Assembly (NCBI RefSeq): GCF_021440085.1 | Contig: NZ_JAKCPW010000004.1 | Location: forward strand, 310,001 to 374,000 | Source: Dyadobacter sp. CY261 | Lineage (GTDB): Bacteria; Bacteroidota; Bacteroidia; Cytophagales; Spirosomataceae | Reading direction: 5' to 3' | DNA: 64,000 bases | In this document: positions 1 to 8,293 of the stretch, piece by piece | Layout of the letters: each line of letters starts with the position of its first letter | Position numbering within the stretch: position 1 is the first letter of the stretch | Notes under the pieces: model-generated | What the model was told of the DNA's origin: nothing | The model's database searches: none | What the model saw: only the letters and a program-made list of their open reading frames with translations | Made by a program: the position numbers and the translations under genes

Positions 1-957
1 ATACAGCCTTATGATCCTAACCAGGCCGATTACCATCGGGACGATCAGTGCAAGCGAAAAAAACTGAAAGTCTATCGACAGGGCGACGATTTTGTAAAAT
101 TGCGCAGGAATTTCTCCAAAGGTGGCACCGCCAGCATAAATCGCGTTTCCAAGCACATAAAAATCAATCAAATCATCGAAAACATCGAACGTTAAAGTGA
201 ATGCCAGGAAAAGGAGCGGCACGGTGAGCCCGCCCACTATCAATGCAATAGCAGATTTGAGCTCCCCGAATCGTTGAAAACGTTGGAACAGAACCCAGAA
301 GGCCGATACCACGATCACAGCAACGAGCGGAACAGCTTGCAGTTTGCTAAAAGGAACCGCGCCTGCGACAAGGCCAAGGAAATAGAGGCCGCTGGCAGAC
401 GACGCATTTTTTGGATCGAGCTGTGAAAGTTGATAAATGCAAAATGCCAGCAGTAACACGGGAAGCTGCTCACTCGAATAATGCACAAAATCGATTTCCT
501 GTGTGAATGCCAGGAACAATAATGGGACAATGGAAATACGTCGCGCTATGGATGTTCCAAACCAGTTCTTTAGCACCGAAAACAGCAAAAGCCATGCTCC
601 TGCGATACACAATAGCCCCATAAGGCGGCCGGAGCTGTAATCAATCTGGAAGCCAAGTAGTTTCGGAATGACTAGCAGATAATTGTCCAACGGACCGATG
701 GTAGTCCCATCTACAGAACGCCAAAACACCGGATCTTGCACGAGCGTCAGTGCGTGACTTGCCATCTGGCTTTCATCCACATTGAGTTCACGGTTGAAAA
801 CAATAATCGGCAACCGCATGAGAACCAGCAGGATAATACCGGTACATAGGTAAACCCTATTCGATATCGATTGAGATTGCGAAGCAAAAATGACAAACCC
901 CGCCAATAAGTAGCCGATAAACCAGTATACCGTGGGGGAACTGTCGAAACTGAACAT
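1..957 (-). CDS. Membrane glycosyltransferase (GT39/ArnT-like), partial, 3' end cut
   Basis: An open frame runs without a stop from an ATG at 957 to the window edge, giving 319 visible codons. The product is very hydrophobic, with many predicted membrane helices. An acidic DE pair (D61-E62, in NVDESQ) lies in the first extracytoplasmic loop, followed by a loop with a GPLDNYLL stretch. This layout is typical of polyprenyl-phosphate-sugar dependent glycosyltransferases (PMT/ArnT/GT83 type), which move a sugar from a lipid carrier to an acceptor on the outer face of the inner membrane. Its start lies 4 bases after the stop of the family 2 glycosyltransferase upstream, so the two are very probably co-transcribed. 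The C-terminal part is outside the window. The membrane-glycosyltransferase class is fairly safe; donor and acceptor are unknown. Confidence 0.75.
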   Translation of the reverse strand, partial: MFSFDSSPTVYWFIGYLLAGFVIFASQSQSISNRVYLCTGIILLVLMRLPIIVFNRELNVDESQMASHALTLVQDPVFWRSVDGTTIGPLDNYLLVIPKLLGFQIDYSSGRLMGLLCIAGAWLLLFSVLKNWFGTSIARRISIVPLLFLAFTQEIDFVHYSSEQLPVLLLAFCIYQLSQLDPKNASSASGLYFLGLVAGAVPFSKLQAVPLVAVIVVSAFWVLFQRFQRFGELKSAIALIVGGLTVPLLFLAFTLTFDVFDDLIDFYVLGNAIYAGGATFGEIPAQFYKIVALSIDFQFFSLALIVPMVIGLVRIIRLY

Positions 958-961
958 ACGA

Positions 962-1909
962 TTAGCTGAAAGACTCTACTTTTTCGACAAAATCGCGGTA
1001 GTGTACAGCTGGGATAAAATGTTGCTGCGAACGATATTGCAACACCATAAACACCAGAAAAAGAGAAATCAGAAACGATTGCAGCATCAGGATAACCAGT
1101 GTGCTGCCCAATGTCGAAGCCCACCCCGGCGTAGCATTTCCGATCAGTTTCAGGAAAAGAATAAAGAAAATGAAAGTGATGGCAATCCCCGACATAAAGA
1201 TCGAGAAGATCAGTATGCGCACGGCCGTGGTATCGACCATAACCGAAATAGCGCTCAAACCGTGAAGCACCAACGAAACAAAGTTCATTTTGCTCTCACC
1301 GGCGAGCCTGGTGGCGCGGTTAGTCAATACCGAATCATACGGAATGCGCGATTTGATAATGCCACCCGGATAGTTGTTCCATATCTCGGAAACGCGAACG
1401 AGGTTTTGCAAACGGCTTTGGGGAATCAGGCTGAAATTCCCGAAAGTGATCACCTTGCCTGTCAGCAGCTTGAACACATATTTGTAAATCACATAAAAGG
1501 ACCTGAACAAAAGGCCCTCCGTACGCTTGTTGCGCTCCGCAAAGATGATCTTGTCTGGCACCTCTACTGACCTCGCTACCAGCTTGTTGATATCGCCGGG
1601 TGCATCCTCTCCATCTGCATCCATCACGATCACCTTGTCGCATTGCAAGTGTTCGGCCACGTACGAAAGTCCGATGGCAATCGCCTTCTGATGGCCCAGG
1701 TTGCGATAAAGCCGCAGGAGTTTAACTTCCTTGCCCCCGAATGCAGCAAAGGGTTGGGTTCTTGCCGTGGAAGAGCAATCATCCACGACGAGCAGCGTCG
1801 TATTTTGAAGGATTGGGGTATTTAAATCCGCATTAATCTTTTGAATCAGCAGATTCAGCGCCTCCCAGTCATTGAATTGGGGTATAATAATGACGTAATT
1901 TTCTGGCAT
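962..1909 (-). CDS. Family 2 glycosyltransferase with C-terminal membrane anchor (DPM1/ArnC-like)
   Basis: This 315-residue protein starts with a GT-A fold typical of glycosyltransferase family 2. It shows an N-terminal VVDDCSS motif (D43-D44) for nucleotide binding and a later VMDADGEDAP motif (the metal-binding DxD region). Two hydrophobic helices near residues 230-255 and 268-295 anchor it in the membrane. Enzymes of this shape (dolichyl- or undecaprenyl-phosphate sugar transferases) load a sugar onto a lipid carrier, which fits the membrane glycosyltransferase encoded 4 bases downstream as the user of that carrier. The epimerase gene upstream may supply the nucleotide sugar. The assignment to the family is firm from motifs; the sugar is not known. 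Confidence 0.85.
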   Translation of the reverse strand: MPENYVIIIPQFNDWEALNLLIQKINADLNTPILQNTTLLVVDDCSSTARTQPFAAFGGKEVKLLRLYRNLGHQKAIAIGLSYVAEHLQCDKVIVMDADGEDAPGDINKLVARSVEVPDKIIFAERNKRTEGLLFRSFYVIYKYVFKLLTGKVITFGNFSLIPQSRLQNLVRVSEIWNNYPGGIIKSRIPYDSVLTNRATRLAGESKMNFVSLVLHGLSAISVMVDTTAVRILIFSIFMSGIAITFIFFILFLKLIGNATPGWASTLGSTLVILMLQSFLISLFLVFMVLQYRSQQHFIPAVHYRDFVEKVESFS

Positions 1910-1923
1910 GGGAGAGAGTTACG

Positions 1924-1954
1924 AAAGCCTCCGGAAGGCGATTCCGGAGGCTTT
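1924..1954 (-). terminator. Intercistronic hairpin, 13-bp perfect stem
   Basis: The arms AAAGCCTCCGGAA (1924-1936) and TTCCGGAGGCTTT (1942-1954) are perfectly complementary around a 5-nt loop. It sits between the epimerase stop and the glycosyltransferase start. On the minus strand only three T follow the stem, so it may be a weak terminator, or an RNA-stabilising hairpin that lowers downstream expression without ending transcription. Confidence 0.55.
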
Positions 1955-1963
1955 GAGTGTGAT

Positions 1964-3040
1964 TTAAACAGTTTTTACGCCTAGTCTGGAAGAGATTCCG
2001 TCGTGGATCTGCGTAAGTGTTTCCGTCAGACCGTATTCCCAGTTCCAGTCGGGATAGTGGGATTTGAACTTCGAAAGGTCGCTCACGTACCAGATATGGT
2101 CTCCGACGCGGTTAGTTTCCGAATATGAGTAGGAAAGTTTGTTACCAGTAATCTGCTCGCACAATGCAATCGCTTCCAGCATTGAGCAGTTGGCAAAACG
2201 GCCGCCGCCCGCATTATAAACTTCGCCCGGACGTGGGTTTTGATAGAAGTGCCAGAACATGTTCACCAGGTCGTGGCTATGAATATTGTCGCGTACCTGC
2301 TTGCCTTTGTACCCGAAAATTGTGTAATGCGTTCCGGTAATGGCACATTTCATCAGGTAAGCCAGGAAGCCGTGCAATTGAGCGCCGGAGTGGTTAGGTC
2401 CTGTAAGGCAACCTCCACGGAAAACAGCCGTTTTCATTCCAAAATAACGACCATATTCCTGCACCATAATGTCGGCAGCTACTTTTGATGCTCCAAAGAT
2501 CGAGTGTTTTGTATGGTCGATACTATGGTTCTCGTCGATTCCATTGATAAAATATGGATGACTTTCGTCGATTTCCCAGCGGGTTTCGAGCTCTACGAGT
2601 GGCAGATAGTTCGGATTATCTCCGTAAACCTTATTAGTAGAAGTGAAAATAAATACGGCCTCAGGTGCATGCAAACGGGTCATTTCCAGCATGTTCAATG
2701 TACCGACCGCATTTACACCGAAGTCGGTGAACGGCTCGCGCGCTGCCCAGTCGTGGCTTGGCTGCGCTGCGGCGTGAACGATCATTTTAATATCCGTCCC
2801 GTACTCTTTGAAGATCGGTTCGAGCTGGCTTACCTCACGGATATCGGCAGAGTAGTGCTTGTAGTTGCCAAATGCCTCTTCAATCCTGTTCCGGTTCCAT
2901 TCTGTATTCCCGTCCGCTCCGAAGAAATATTGACGGAGGTTGTTATCGACTCCGATGACCAGATCAAACTTGTCTGCCAAAAAAGCAACCGATTCACTTC
3001 CAATTAGTCCGGCCGAGCCGGTGACCAAAGCTATGTTCAT
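1964..3040 (-). CDS. NAD-dependent epimerase, CDP-paratose 2-epimerase-like
   Basis: This 358-residue short-chain dehydrogenase of the extended type has the Rossmann glycine motif TGSAGLIG at residues 7-14. [12 protein letters not shown] stretch near residue 31 is characteristic of the CDP-paratose 2-epimerase (tyvelose epimerase) branch. The substrate-side signature [10 protein letters not shown] and the conserved AGGG loop near the C-terminus are present. In the catalytic YxxxK motif, Tyr is replaced by Phe: the sequence reads IFGASK, with F182 and K186. A loop with TSTNKVYG precedes it. The protein probably interconverts a nucleotide sugar for the two downstream glycosyltransferases. Whether it is an active epimerase, given the missing Tyr hydroxyl, is uncertain. 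Confidence 0.75.
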   Translation of the reverse strand: MNIALVTGSAGLIGSESVAFLADKFDLVIGVDNNLRQYFFGADGNTEWNRNRIEEAFGNYKHYSADIREVSQLEPIFKEYGTDIKMIVHAAAQPSHDWAAREPFTDFGVNAVGTLNMLEMTRLHAPEAVFIFTSTNKVYGDNPNYLPLVELETRWEIDESHPYFINGIDENHSIDHTKHSIFGASKVAADIMVQEYGRYFGMKTAVFRGGCLTGPNHSGAQLHGFLAYLMKCAITGTHYTIFGYKGKQVRDNIHSHDLVNMFWHFYQNPRPGEVYNAGGGRFANCSMLEAIALCEQITGNKLSYSYSETNRVGDHIWYVSDLSKFKSHYPDWNWEYGLTETLTQIHDGISSRLGVKTV

Positions 3041-3222
3041 ATTTTGAAGACTTTTTAATCGCTTATATCTTTTCTAAAATTTCGGCTTCGCCCTACCTCG
3101 AGTACGTAAAGTAAATTAAAAATGTTCAATTGTCACAACTTCACTTAGTCAATGGACGGATGCCAGAAGGATAATACGCCTGGTGCAATATTAAAATTGT
3201 TCAATACGGGAGAAAACTGTGC

Positions 3223-3256
3223 AAAAAAAAGATATCCCCATTTTGTGGGGATATCT
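3223..3256 (-). terminator. Rho-independent terminator after the small lipoprotein gene
   Basis: The stem AGATATCCCC (3230-3239) pairs with GGGGATATCT (3247-3256) around a 7-nt loop. On the minus strand it is followed by eight T. It closes the gene ending at 3282. Confidence 0.9.
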
Positions 3257-3281
3257 GATATATTTTCTCAATCAATGGTTG

Positions 3282-3536
3282 CTATTCTTTCACCAGCGAG
3301 CTAGGAATTTTACCACCGTAGAGCTTTGCACGAATGTCGTTCACGCGTGAATCAAGCTCAGGTTGTGCATCATACTTGAATGACATCTGACGTGGCAGAG
3401 AATCGGGGCTTACGCCGTACACCCATTCGTTACCGGCATTCACATCTTTCTGCTCCTTGCGGTTGAATCTTTGGTATTCGCAGGAAGAAAGGAGCACCAC
3501 ACACGCAACAAAAGCAACTATTTTATTGAATTTCAT
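3282..3536 (-). CDS. Small lipoprotein of unknown function
   Basis: This 84-residue protein begins with a short basic segment and a hydrophobic helix, ending in the lipobox LLSSC with the lipidated Cys at residue 19. The mature part (about 65 residues) is polar and charged, with no family I recognise. It contains WVYGVSPDSLPRQMSFKYD, followed by an Arg/Lys-rich helix. The gene is isolated, with its own strong terminator downstream and the oligopeptidase gene behind its start (77 bases apart). It is likely anchored in the inner or outer membrane. The coding call rests on the clean lipoprotein signal, a good ATG and the terminator position. Confidence 0.75.
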   Translation of the reverse strand: MKFNKIVAFVACVVLLSSCEYQRFNRKEQKDVNAGNEWVYGVSPDSLPRQMSFKYDAQPELDSRVNDIRAKLYGGKIPSSLVKE

Positions 3537-3613
3537 TTCTTTGATCGTTCATAGTATTGTGCGCAAAAATAACCGCCAATTTCATAACCACCAAATTACA
3601 GGTTACTGAAATA

Positions 3614-5347
3614 TTATTTTTTTAACACGGCCAGTTCGTCGCGTACAAACTGCATCAGCTCAGCGATGTTCCGCTCCGAAAAATCGAACGGAATGTTTGC
3701 TGCCTGGTAAATTTCGCCGATTGTAGCGGTATAACCCAGCTTCAACGCATCCAGGTAACCTTTCAGACCTTTCGCCGGGTCCTGGCGGTAGTTTTTCCAA
3801 ACCCCGATAGCCCCCAGTTGAGCAATACCGTATTCGATGTAATAGAATGGCACTTCGTAAATGTGCAACTGTCGCTGCCAAAGATACTTTTTGAAATTTT
3901 CCAATTCCGACCAGTCCATGACCGAGTCGGTAAACTCTTCATAAATGCCCGTCCAAGCTTCGGTACGCTGTTCGGGCGTGTGCTGCGGGTTCTCGTACAT
4001 CCAGTGTTGGAATTTATCCACAGTCGCTACCCACGGCAACGTTTCGATGATCGATTCGAGGTGGGTGATCTTCGCACGTTTCAGATCTTCTTCATTTTCA
4101 AAGAATTCATCCCAAAAATCCATTGTGATCAACTCCATCGACATCGATGCCAGCTCGGCCACTTCCGAAGGCGTATGCTTGAACGAATTCAATGCGAGGT
4201 CGCGCGTCACGAGCGAATGCACCGCATGCCCGCCTTCATGCAGGAGCGTTACCATATCGCGCAGATTTGAGGTTGCATTCATGAAAATGAACGGCACACC
4301 GATTTCGTCCAGCGGATAATTGTAGCCACCCGGTGCCTTGCCCTTCCGTGATTCGAGGTCGAGGTGCTTCATGGTTTTCATAATCCTAAGGCAATCGCCC
4401 AGGAACGGATCGAGGCGCGAGAATGCGTGGATTGTCTTATCCAGCAGCTCTTCGCCGGTTTCAAACGGTTTCAAAGGCGGTAATCCTTTTGGATCGACTT
4501 TCGTATCCCACGGGCGGAGCGCCTCCACTTGCAGTGCAGCCTTACGCTCTGCTGCCATTTCATTTAAAATCGGCACCACGGCCTTTTTCACCGAACCGTG
4601 AAAGTTGAAACAGTCCTGTGGTGTGTAATCGAAACGGCCCATTGCAGCGAACATATAATCGCGGTAGTTGCTGAAGCCGGCATTAATGCCGACCTGATTG
4701 CGTACACCTACGAGTTTGTTCAGCAAATCATCCAGTTTCTCGTGGTCCTCGTAACGACGACCGCTAATGGCACGCCAGGCTTCTTCACGCACATTTCTAT
4801 CCGTTGATTGCAGACGGTCGGCGGCGCGCTGCAAGGTCATTTCCTCGCCATCGAGCGTGACAGTCATTGCACCGGCAATCGCGCCATATTTGCGTTCTTC
4901 GGTCTGCATTTCGGTGATCAGCGGGATATTTTCGTCGCGGAAAATCTCGATCGCCTTCTTCATTCCGCGGAGTGTGATCGTGAAACCGGGGTCAGTCAGC
5001 TCGCCGAGGAACGGGTTATTTACAACCTTCTTGTCGAGCGCATTGCCATATTCTGCCAGTTTTGGCTGAATTTCAGTAATAAAGAATTGCAACGCATTAA
5101 TGAGGCCGGTATTCGCCGTGTCGCAAGTCTGGCGGATGTAGCGCCAAGCAAAATTCTCCGACAGATAGGACTCGATTTCACTGCGATCGGAAAACCATTG
5201 TTTCAAATCCTCTGCGGACTTGATTTCCCTGTTTTTCAGATCTTCGAAGAAAGGCTGGACATCATCCCATTTCTTCAAATCAAATTCTTCCCCAATGAAA
5301 GGCCTTTTCGACCGGCTTGGTATGTGAAGTGTTTCCTGATTGGACAT
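3614..5347 (-). CDS. M3 family oligoendopeptidase (PepF type)
   Basis: This 577-residue cytoplasmic zinc metallopeptidase has the HExxH motif as HEGGH (H370, E371, H374), inside the stretch LLHEGGHAVHSL typical of M3 oligoendopeptidases. The third zinc ligand is expected in the region EVAELASMSME about 25 residues later, and the C-terminal part contains the substrate-tyrosine region YYIEYGIAQLG. The length matches the PepF branch. It would trim short peptides in the cytoplasm. There is no signal peptide. The gene is the last of a minus-strand run symporter - DUF433 - oligopeptidase with 29 bases to its upstream neighbour, so co-transcription is likely. Confidence 0.92.
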   Translation of the reverse strand: MSNQETLHIPSRSKRPFIGEEFDLKKWDDVQPFFEDLKNREIKSAEDLKQWFSDRSEIESYLSENFAWRYIRQTCDTANTGLINALQFFITEIQPKLAEYGNALDKKVVNNPFLGELTDPGFTITLRGMKKAIEIFRDENIPLITEMQTEERKYGAIAGAMTVTLDGEEMTLQRAADRLQSTDRNVREEAWRAISGRRYEDHEKLDDLLNKLVGVRNQVGINAGFSNYRDYMFAAMGRFDYTPQDCFNFHGSVKKAVVPILNEMAAERKAALQVEALRPWDTKVDPKGLPPLKPFETGEELLDKTIHAFSRLDPFLGDCLRIMKTMKHLDLESRKGKAPGGYNYPLDEIGVPFIFMNATSNLRDMVTLLHEGGHAVHSLVTRDLALNSFKHTPSEVAELASMSMELITMDFWDEFFENEEDLKRAKITHLESIIETLPWVATVDKFQHWMYENPQHTPEQRTEAWTGIYEEFTDSVMDWSELENFKKYLWQRQLHIYEVPFYYIEYGIAQLGAIGVWKNYRQDPAKGLKGYLDALKLGYTATIGEIYQAANIPFDFSERNIAELMQFVRDELAVLKK

Positions 5348-5376
5348 ATAAAAGGTACTTTGTTAGAAATTCAAAT

Positions 5377-5571
5377 TTACACTTGATACATCGATGCCGC
5401 CAGAATGCATTCGTGACTTAAACCAGGATACATTCTCATCCAGTCAAAAACCGTCGCGCCCTCGCGCAGTTTTCTTTGAATCAATTCCACCGATATTCGG
5501 GTTCCTTTGATTACCGGCTTGCCTTGCATGATGCCAGGATTGGAAGTAATATATTGCTGATCACTCATCAT
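5377..5571 (-). CDS. DUF433 family protein, orphan (no partner toxin)
   Basis: The core ITSNPGIMQGKPVIKGTRISVELI followed by a LREGATVFDWMRMYPGLS segment matches the DUF433 domain, a small winged-helix protein often acting as antitoxin or DNA-binding partner of a PIN-like DUF5615 toxin. I chose the paired ATG codons at 5571/5568, giving 63-64 residues. An in-frame GTG at 5604 overlaps the stop of the upstream symporter gene as TAGTG and could be a coupled start (75 residues). The C-terminus ends right after ILAASMYQV, about 8-10 residues shorter than I expect for the family. No DUF5615-like gene is adjacent, so its partner, if any, is elsewhere. Confidence 0.75.
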   Translation of the reverse strand: MMSDQQYITSNPGIMQGKPVIKGTRISVELIQRKLREGATVFDWMRMYPGLSHECILAASMYQV

Positions 5572-5603
5572 TAACAAACAGCTCTCAATGTCTTCTCCTG
5601 TCA

Positions 5604-6875
5604 CTACAACTTCCTCCCCTCCGGCTGCGTAACATCGCTCAAATTATCGGTCACCACATTCTCCGTTTCCTGAATATTATTGAACGCATATTCCATTTTA
5701 CTCCGGTCGAACTCTTTTTCATTATTGGCCAGCCAGATGGTCGCGACACCGTTGCCGATGAAGTTGGTGATTGCGCGCGCTTCGGACATGAAACGATCCA
5801 CGCCCAGCAGAAGTGCCAGGCCTTCGACAGGAATCACCTTAATAGCCGTCAATGTCGATGCTAGCACAACAAAACCGCTGCCCGTCACACCCGCTGCGCC
5901 TTTGGAGGTAACCATTAATATCCCGATCAGCGAAAATATCTGGCCCATATTTAAATGCACATTGAAAACCTGCGCAAGAAAGATTGTCGCCATCGATAGG
6001 TAAATGGTCGTTCCATCTAGGTTGAATGAATATCCTGCCGGCACTACGAGACCAACCACCGGCTTGGAGCAGCCCATTCGTTGCAACTTGTCCATTAATG
6101 AGGGCAAGCCCGCTTCCGAAGAGGAAGTCCCGAGCACGATCAGCAACTCTTCCCGGATGTATTTCAAAAACCGCCACAGGCTGATTTTGTAAGTCCTCAA
6201 TATCAATCCCAATACCCCGAAAATAAACACAGCCATGGTTGCGTACACGGTTCCCATCAATTTGGCGAGCGGTAGCAGTGTATGGATGCCGTATTTGCCA
6301 ATGGTAAATGCCATCCCGCCAAATGCCCCGATGGGTGCGAAGATCATCACGAGGTGCAACGCGCGGAACACATATTTGGAGATAAAATTCAAGCCGTCGA
6401 TAATGCGCTGCTTGGCGTCGATCCGGCTCAACACCGAGCCGAACACCAGGGCAAAAAGCAATACCTGCAATGTTACATTATCCAAAAAAAATTGCAGCCA
6501 GCTGAAATCGTGTGCCTTACCAGCATATTTGGAAATATCCCCTCTTTCAAGCGAAGTTGTCACCACGCCGTCACCGGGCCGGATAATGTTGGCGACGATA
6601 ACGCCTACGAGCAACGCGAGCGTCGTCACTACTTCAAAATAAAGCAGTGCTTTGGCACCCACTTTTCCTACCTTTTTCAGATCGCCCATTCCGACGATGC
6701 CCAGCGTGATGGTCAAAAAGATGATGGGATTGATAAAAAGCTTCACTACCGAGATAAATCCCTCGCCGAGAAATTTCATTTCAACCGCCTTGTCGGGCAA
6801 GTAGTGGCCGAGCAATGCCCCGGAGGTAATGGCGGTCAGGACCCAGAAGGTCAGGTTGGTAGCAAGCTTTTTCAA
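5604..6875 (-). CDS. Dicarboxylate/amino acid:cation symporter (DctA/GltP family)
   Basis: Hydrophobic transporter of the DAACS family, about 423 residues from the chosen start. It shows the family features FINPIIFLTITLGIVGMGDL near the N-terminus, the serine-rich re-entrant hairpin GTSSSEAGLP, the NLDGTTIYL motif of helix 7 and GAAGVTGSGFVVLA of the second hairpin. It would import C4-dicarboxylates or acidic amino acids with protons or sodium. No ATG lies at the expected position. A TTG at 6875 (LKKLATNLTFW) matches the usual N-terminus and family length, while a TTG at 6944 would add 23 non-conserved residues. The start is therefore uncertain. The following DUF433 gene may overlap its stop. 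Confidence 0.88.
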   Translation of the reverse strand: MKKLATNLTFWVLTAITSGALLGHYLPDKAVEMKFLGEGFISVVKLFINPIIFLTITLGIVGMGDLKKVGKVGAKALLYFEVVTTLALLVGVIVANIIRPGDGVVTTSLERGDISKYAGKAHDFSWLQFFLDNVTLQVLLFALVFGSVLSRIDAKQRIIDGLNFISKYVFRALHLVMIFAPIGAFGGMAFTIGKYGIHTLLPLAKLMGTVYATMAVFIFGVLGLILRTYKISLWRFLKYIREELLIVLGTSSSEAGLPSLMDKLQRMGCSKPVVGLVVPAGYSFNLDGTTIYLSMATIFLAQVFNVHLNMGQIFSLIGILMVTSKGAAGVTGSGFVVLASTLTAIKVIPVEGLALLLGVDRFMSEARAITNFIGNGVATIWLANNEKEFDRSKMEYAFNNIQETENVVTDNLSDVTQPEGRKL

Positions 6876-7033
6876 CAGCGATAAGGTATAGGAATGAAAC
6901 AGATCGTATCGGCCGTCACCCCAGAGAGTTGGGCAACTTATCAATTTACAATAATAAGAAGTCTGTCAGACGATTTCCGGAAGGCAGGGTGAAATTTTTA
7001 TTAGTTATTTATACTTGGTCTAAATTAATAACA

Positions 7034-7041
7034 TATATTTG
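7034..7041 (+). promoter_or_regulatory. Candidate promoter -7 element of the haem operon
   Basis: TATATTTG matches the Bacteroidota -7 consensus TAnnTTTG. A TTG at 7015-7017 lies 16 bases upstream, slightly short of the usual spacing. The DUF6686 gene starts 57 bases downstream. The 3' half of the element lies inside the palindrome at 7037-7053. Confidence 0.55.
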
Positions 7042-7053
7042 CCTTAGACAAAT
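7037..7053. promoter_or_regulatory. Palindrome over the haem operon promoter, candidate operator
   Basis: ATTTGCCTTAGACAAAT is a 17-bp inverted repeat with one mismatched pair (ATTTGcCT-T-AGaCAAAT). It overlaps the -7 element of the haem operon. A second half-site, TTGGTCTAAAT, occurs at 7015-7025, so GTCTAA (7018-7023) and TTAGAC (7044-7049) also face each other across the promoter. Its position suggests a repressor site, plausibly iron- or haem-responsive (Fur or DtxR family). The regulator is not in the window, so this is inference. Confidence 0.45.
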
Positions 7054-7098
7054 GGCGAAATTCAGGAAAGCACTCAAATCCATGATTATTAAAAGTCT

Positions 7099-7446
7099 AT
7101 GCAAGAGGATTCGCATTCATACAATTCACTACGGATTTTGAGCCAAACGGCTAAGGGTTACGTTGGACAGTGTCACTGCTGTACGCATTTCAATTTTGCC
7201 TACGGAAATGTCCTTTTTGTGTTTACAGAGGATGGTTTGAGGGGATTTCAATCCGTATTGTATGGCGACTACCCCATGCATAGCCTTGCGGAACCGCTTC
7301 CGCATGGCAAAACCCATTTACTACCATCGCCCATCCCGAATTTCATGCTTTCTTTTGACGATGTCGAATTAGAAGAGATCAGAACGATGTTTCAGGAAGC
7401 GCTGCTGGTTTTGGAAGTGGATAAAATATTTTCCTATAAAAAGTAA
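7099..7446 (+). CDS. DUF6686 family protein, first gene of the haem operon
   Basis: This 115-residue soluble protein has no signal peptide. It has a CHCC motif followed by FNFAYGNVLFVFTEDGLRGF, then a short linker, then SFDDVELEEIRTMFQEAL near the C-terminus. This pattern (paired cysteines, the F-N-x-x-F core and the final helix) is what I recall for DUF6686 proteins of Bacteroidota, whose function is not established. It starts the operon, with 9 bases to the haem-binding protein gene, which suggests a role in haem or iron handling; the cysteines could bind a metal or haem. The family name is from memory of the pattern and should be taken as probable. Confidence 0.7.
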   Translation: MQEDSHSYNSLRILSQTAKGYVGQCHCCTHFNFAYGNVLFVFTEDGLRGFQSVLYGDYPMHSLAEPLPHGKTHLLPSPIPNFMLSFDDVELEEIRTMFQEALLVLEVDKIFSYKK

Positions 7447-7455
7447 AACCCTGAA

Positions 7456-8286
7456 ATGCTTTCTGTTTCGAGAATTATAATCTGTTTCTTCCCGATTTTC
7501 TTCGCATGCGGGCTTTCGTCTGCCAAAGCACTGCGGATCGTCTCTACCAACGGCACATTGAGCGAAATCCTTGTCGGGCTTGGTTTGGAAAAGCAGATCG
7601 TTGGTGTGGACGTCACCAGTACCTACCCCGCTTCCCTTGAAAAACTCCCTAAAATCGGCCATAACCGCACCATCGCGGCCGAAGGAATACTTGCATTGAA
7701 TCCGGACGTGATTCTTTACACCGACCAGAGCATGATCTCACCGACCGTTGTGAAGCAGCTTACCAGCAGCGGTAAAAAGCTGGTCATGTTCAAACATGAA
7801 TACTCCAAAGAAGGTGCGATTAAGCTGATCCGCGAAGTAGGTGCACATTTCAACACTAATGCGCAGGCCGAAAAAATGGTCAAAGCACTGCAAGCTGATC
7901 TCGCAAAGATCCCCGCGCCTTCAGACCCGAAAAAATTACTGTTCATTTACGCCCGGGGAACAGGCACATTAATGGTTTCAGGAACAGGTACTTCGCTGGA
8001 CAAAATGTTTGCATTGACGGGACATACAAATGCCGTTACCGGTTTCCCCGATTTTAAACCACTGACAGCCGAATCACTGATCACCGCCAATCCCGATGTA
8101 TTGGTCCTGTTTTCCAGCGGACTCGAAAGCCTCGAAGGCATAGACGGGCTATTGAAAGTACCCGGCATCGCAAACACCAATGCGGGTAAAAACCGGAAGA
8201 TTGTAACCATGGACGGCCAGTTTCTCACCGGCTTCGGGCCCCGGCTCGGCAAAGCCGCCATTGAACTTTCCCAAAAAGTAAAATGA
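7456..8286 (+). CDS. hmuT: Haem ABC transporter, periplasmic binding protein (HmuT)
   Basis: This 276-residue protein has a signal peptide (about residues 1-23) and the class III substrate-binding fold. Family landmarks are RIVSTNGTLSEILVGLG after the signal, the TYPASLEKLPKIGHNR stretch with the Tyr used for haem iron coordination in HmuT-type proteins, and AAEGILALNPDVIL. It would bind haem in the periplasm and hand it to the HmuU permease, whose gene begins 7 bases after this stop. The whole 7099-11267 gene row has small gaps and one direction, so it reads as one operon. Confidence 0.9.
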   Translation: MLSVSRIIICFFPIFFACGLSSAKALRIVSTNGTLSEILVGLGLEKQIVGVDVTSTYPASLEKLPKIGHNRTIAAEGILALNPDVILYTDQSMISPTVVKQLTSSGKKLVMFKHEYSKEGAIKLIREVGAHFNTNAQAEKMVKALQADLAKIPAPSDPKKLLFIYARGTGTLMVSGTGTSLDKMFALTGHTNAVTGFPDFKPLTAESLITANPDVLVLFSSGLESLEGIDGLLKVPGIANTNAGKNRKIVTMDGQFLTGFGPRLGKAAIELSQKVK

Positions 8287-8293
8287 CGAGGCG

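Noticed and set aside
932..1570. A 212-codon plus-strand frame
   Set aside because: It lies antisense to the family 2 glycosyltransferase, has a low-complexity His/Gln/Arg composition and no start signals.
6282..6884. A 200-codon plus-strand frame
   Set aside because: It is the antisense shadow of the symporter gene; composition is not protein-like.
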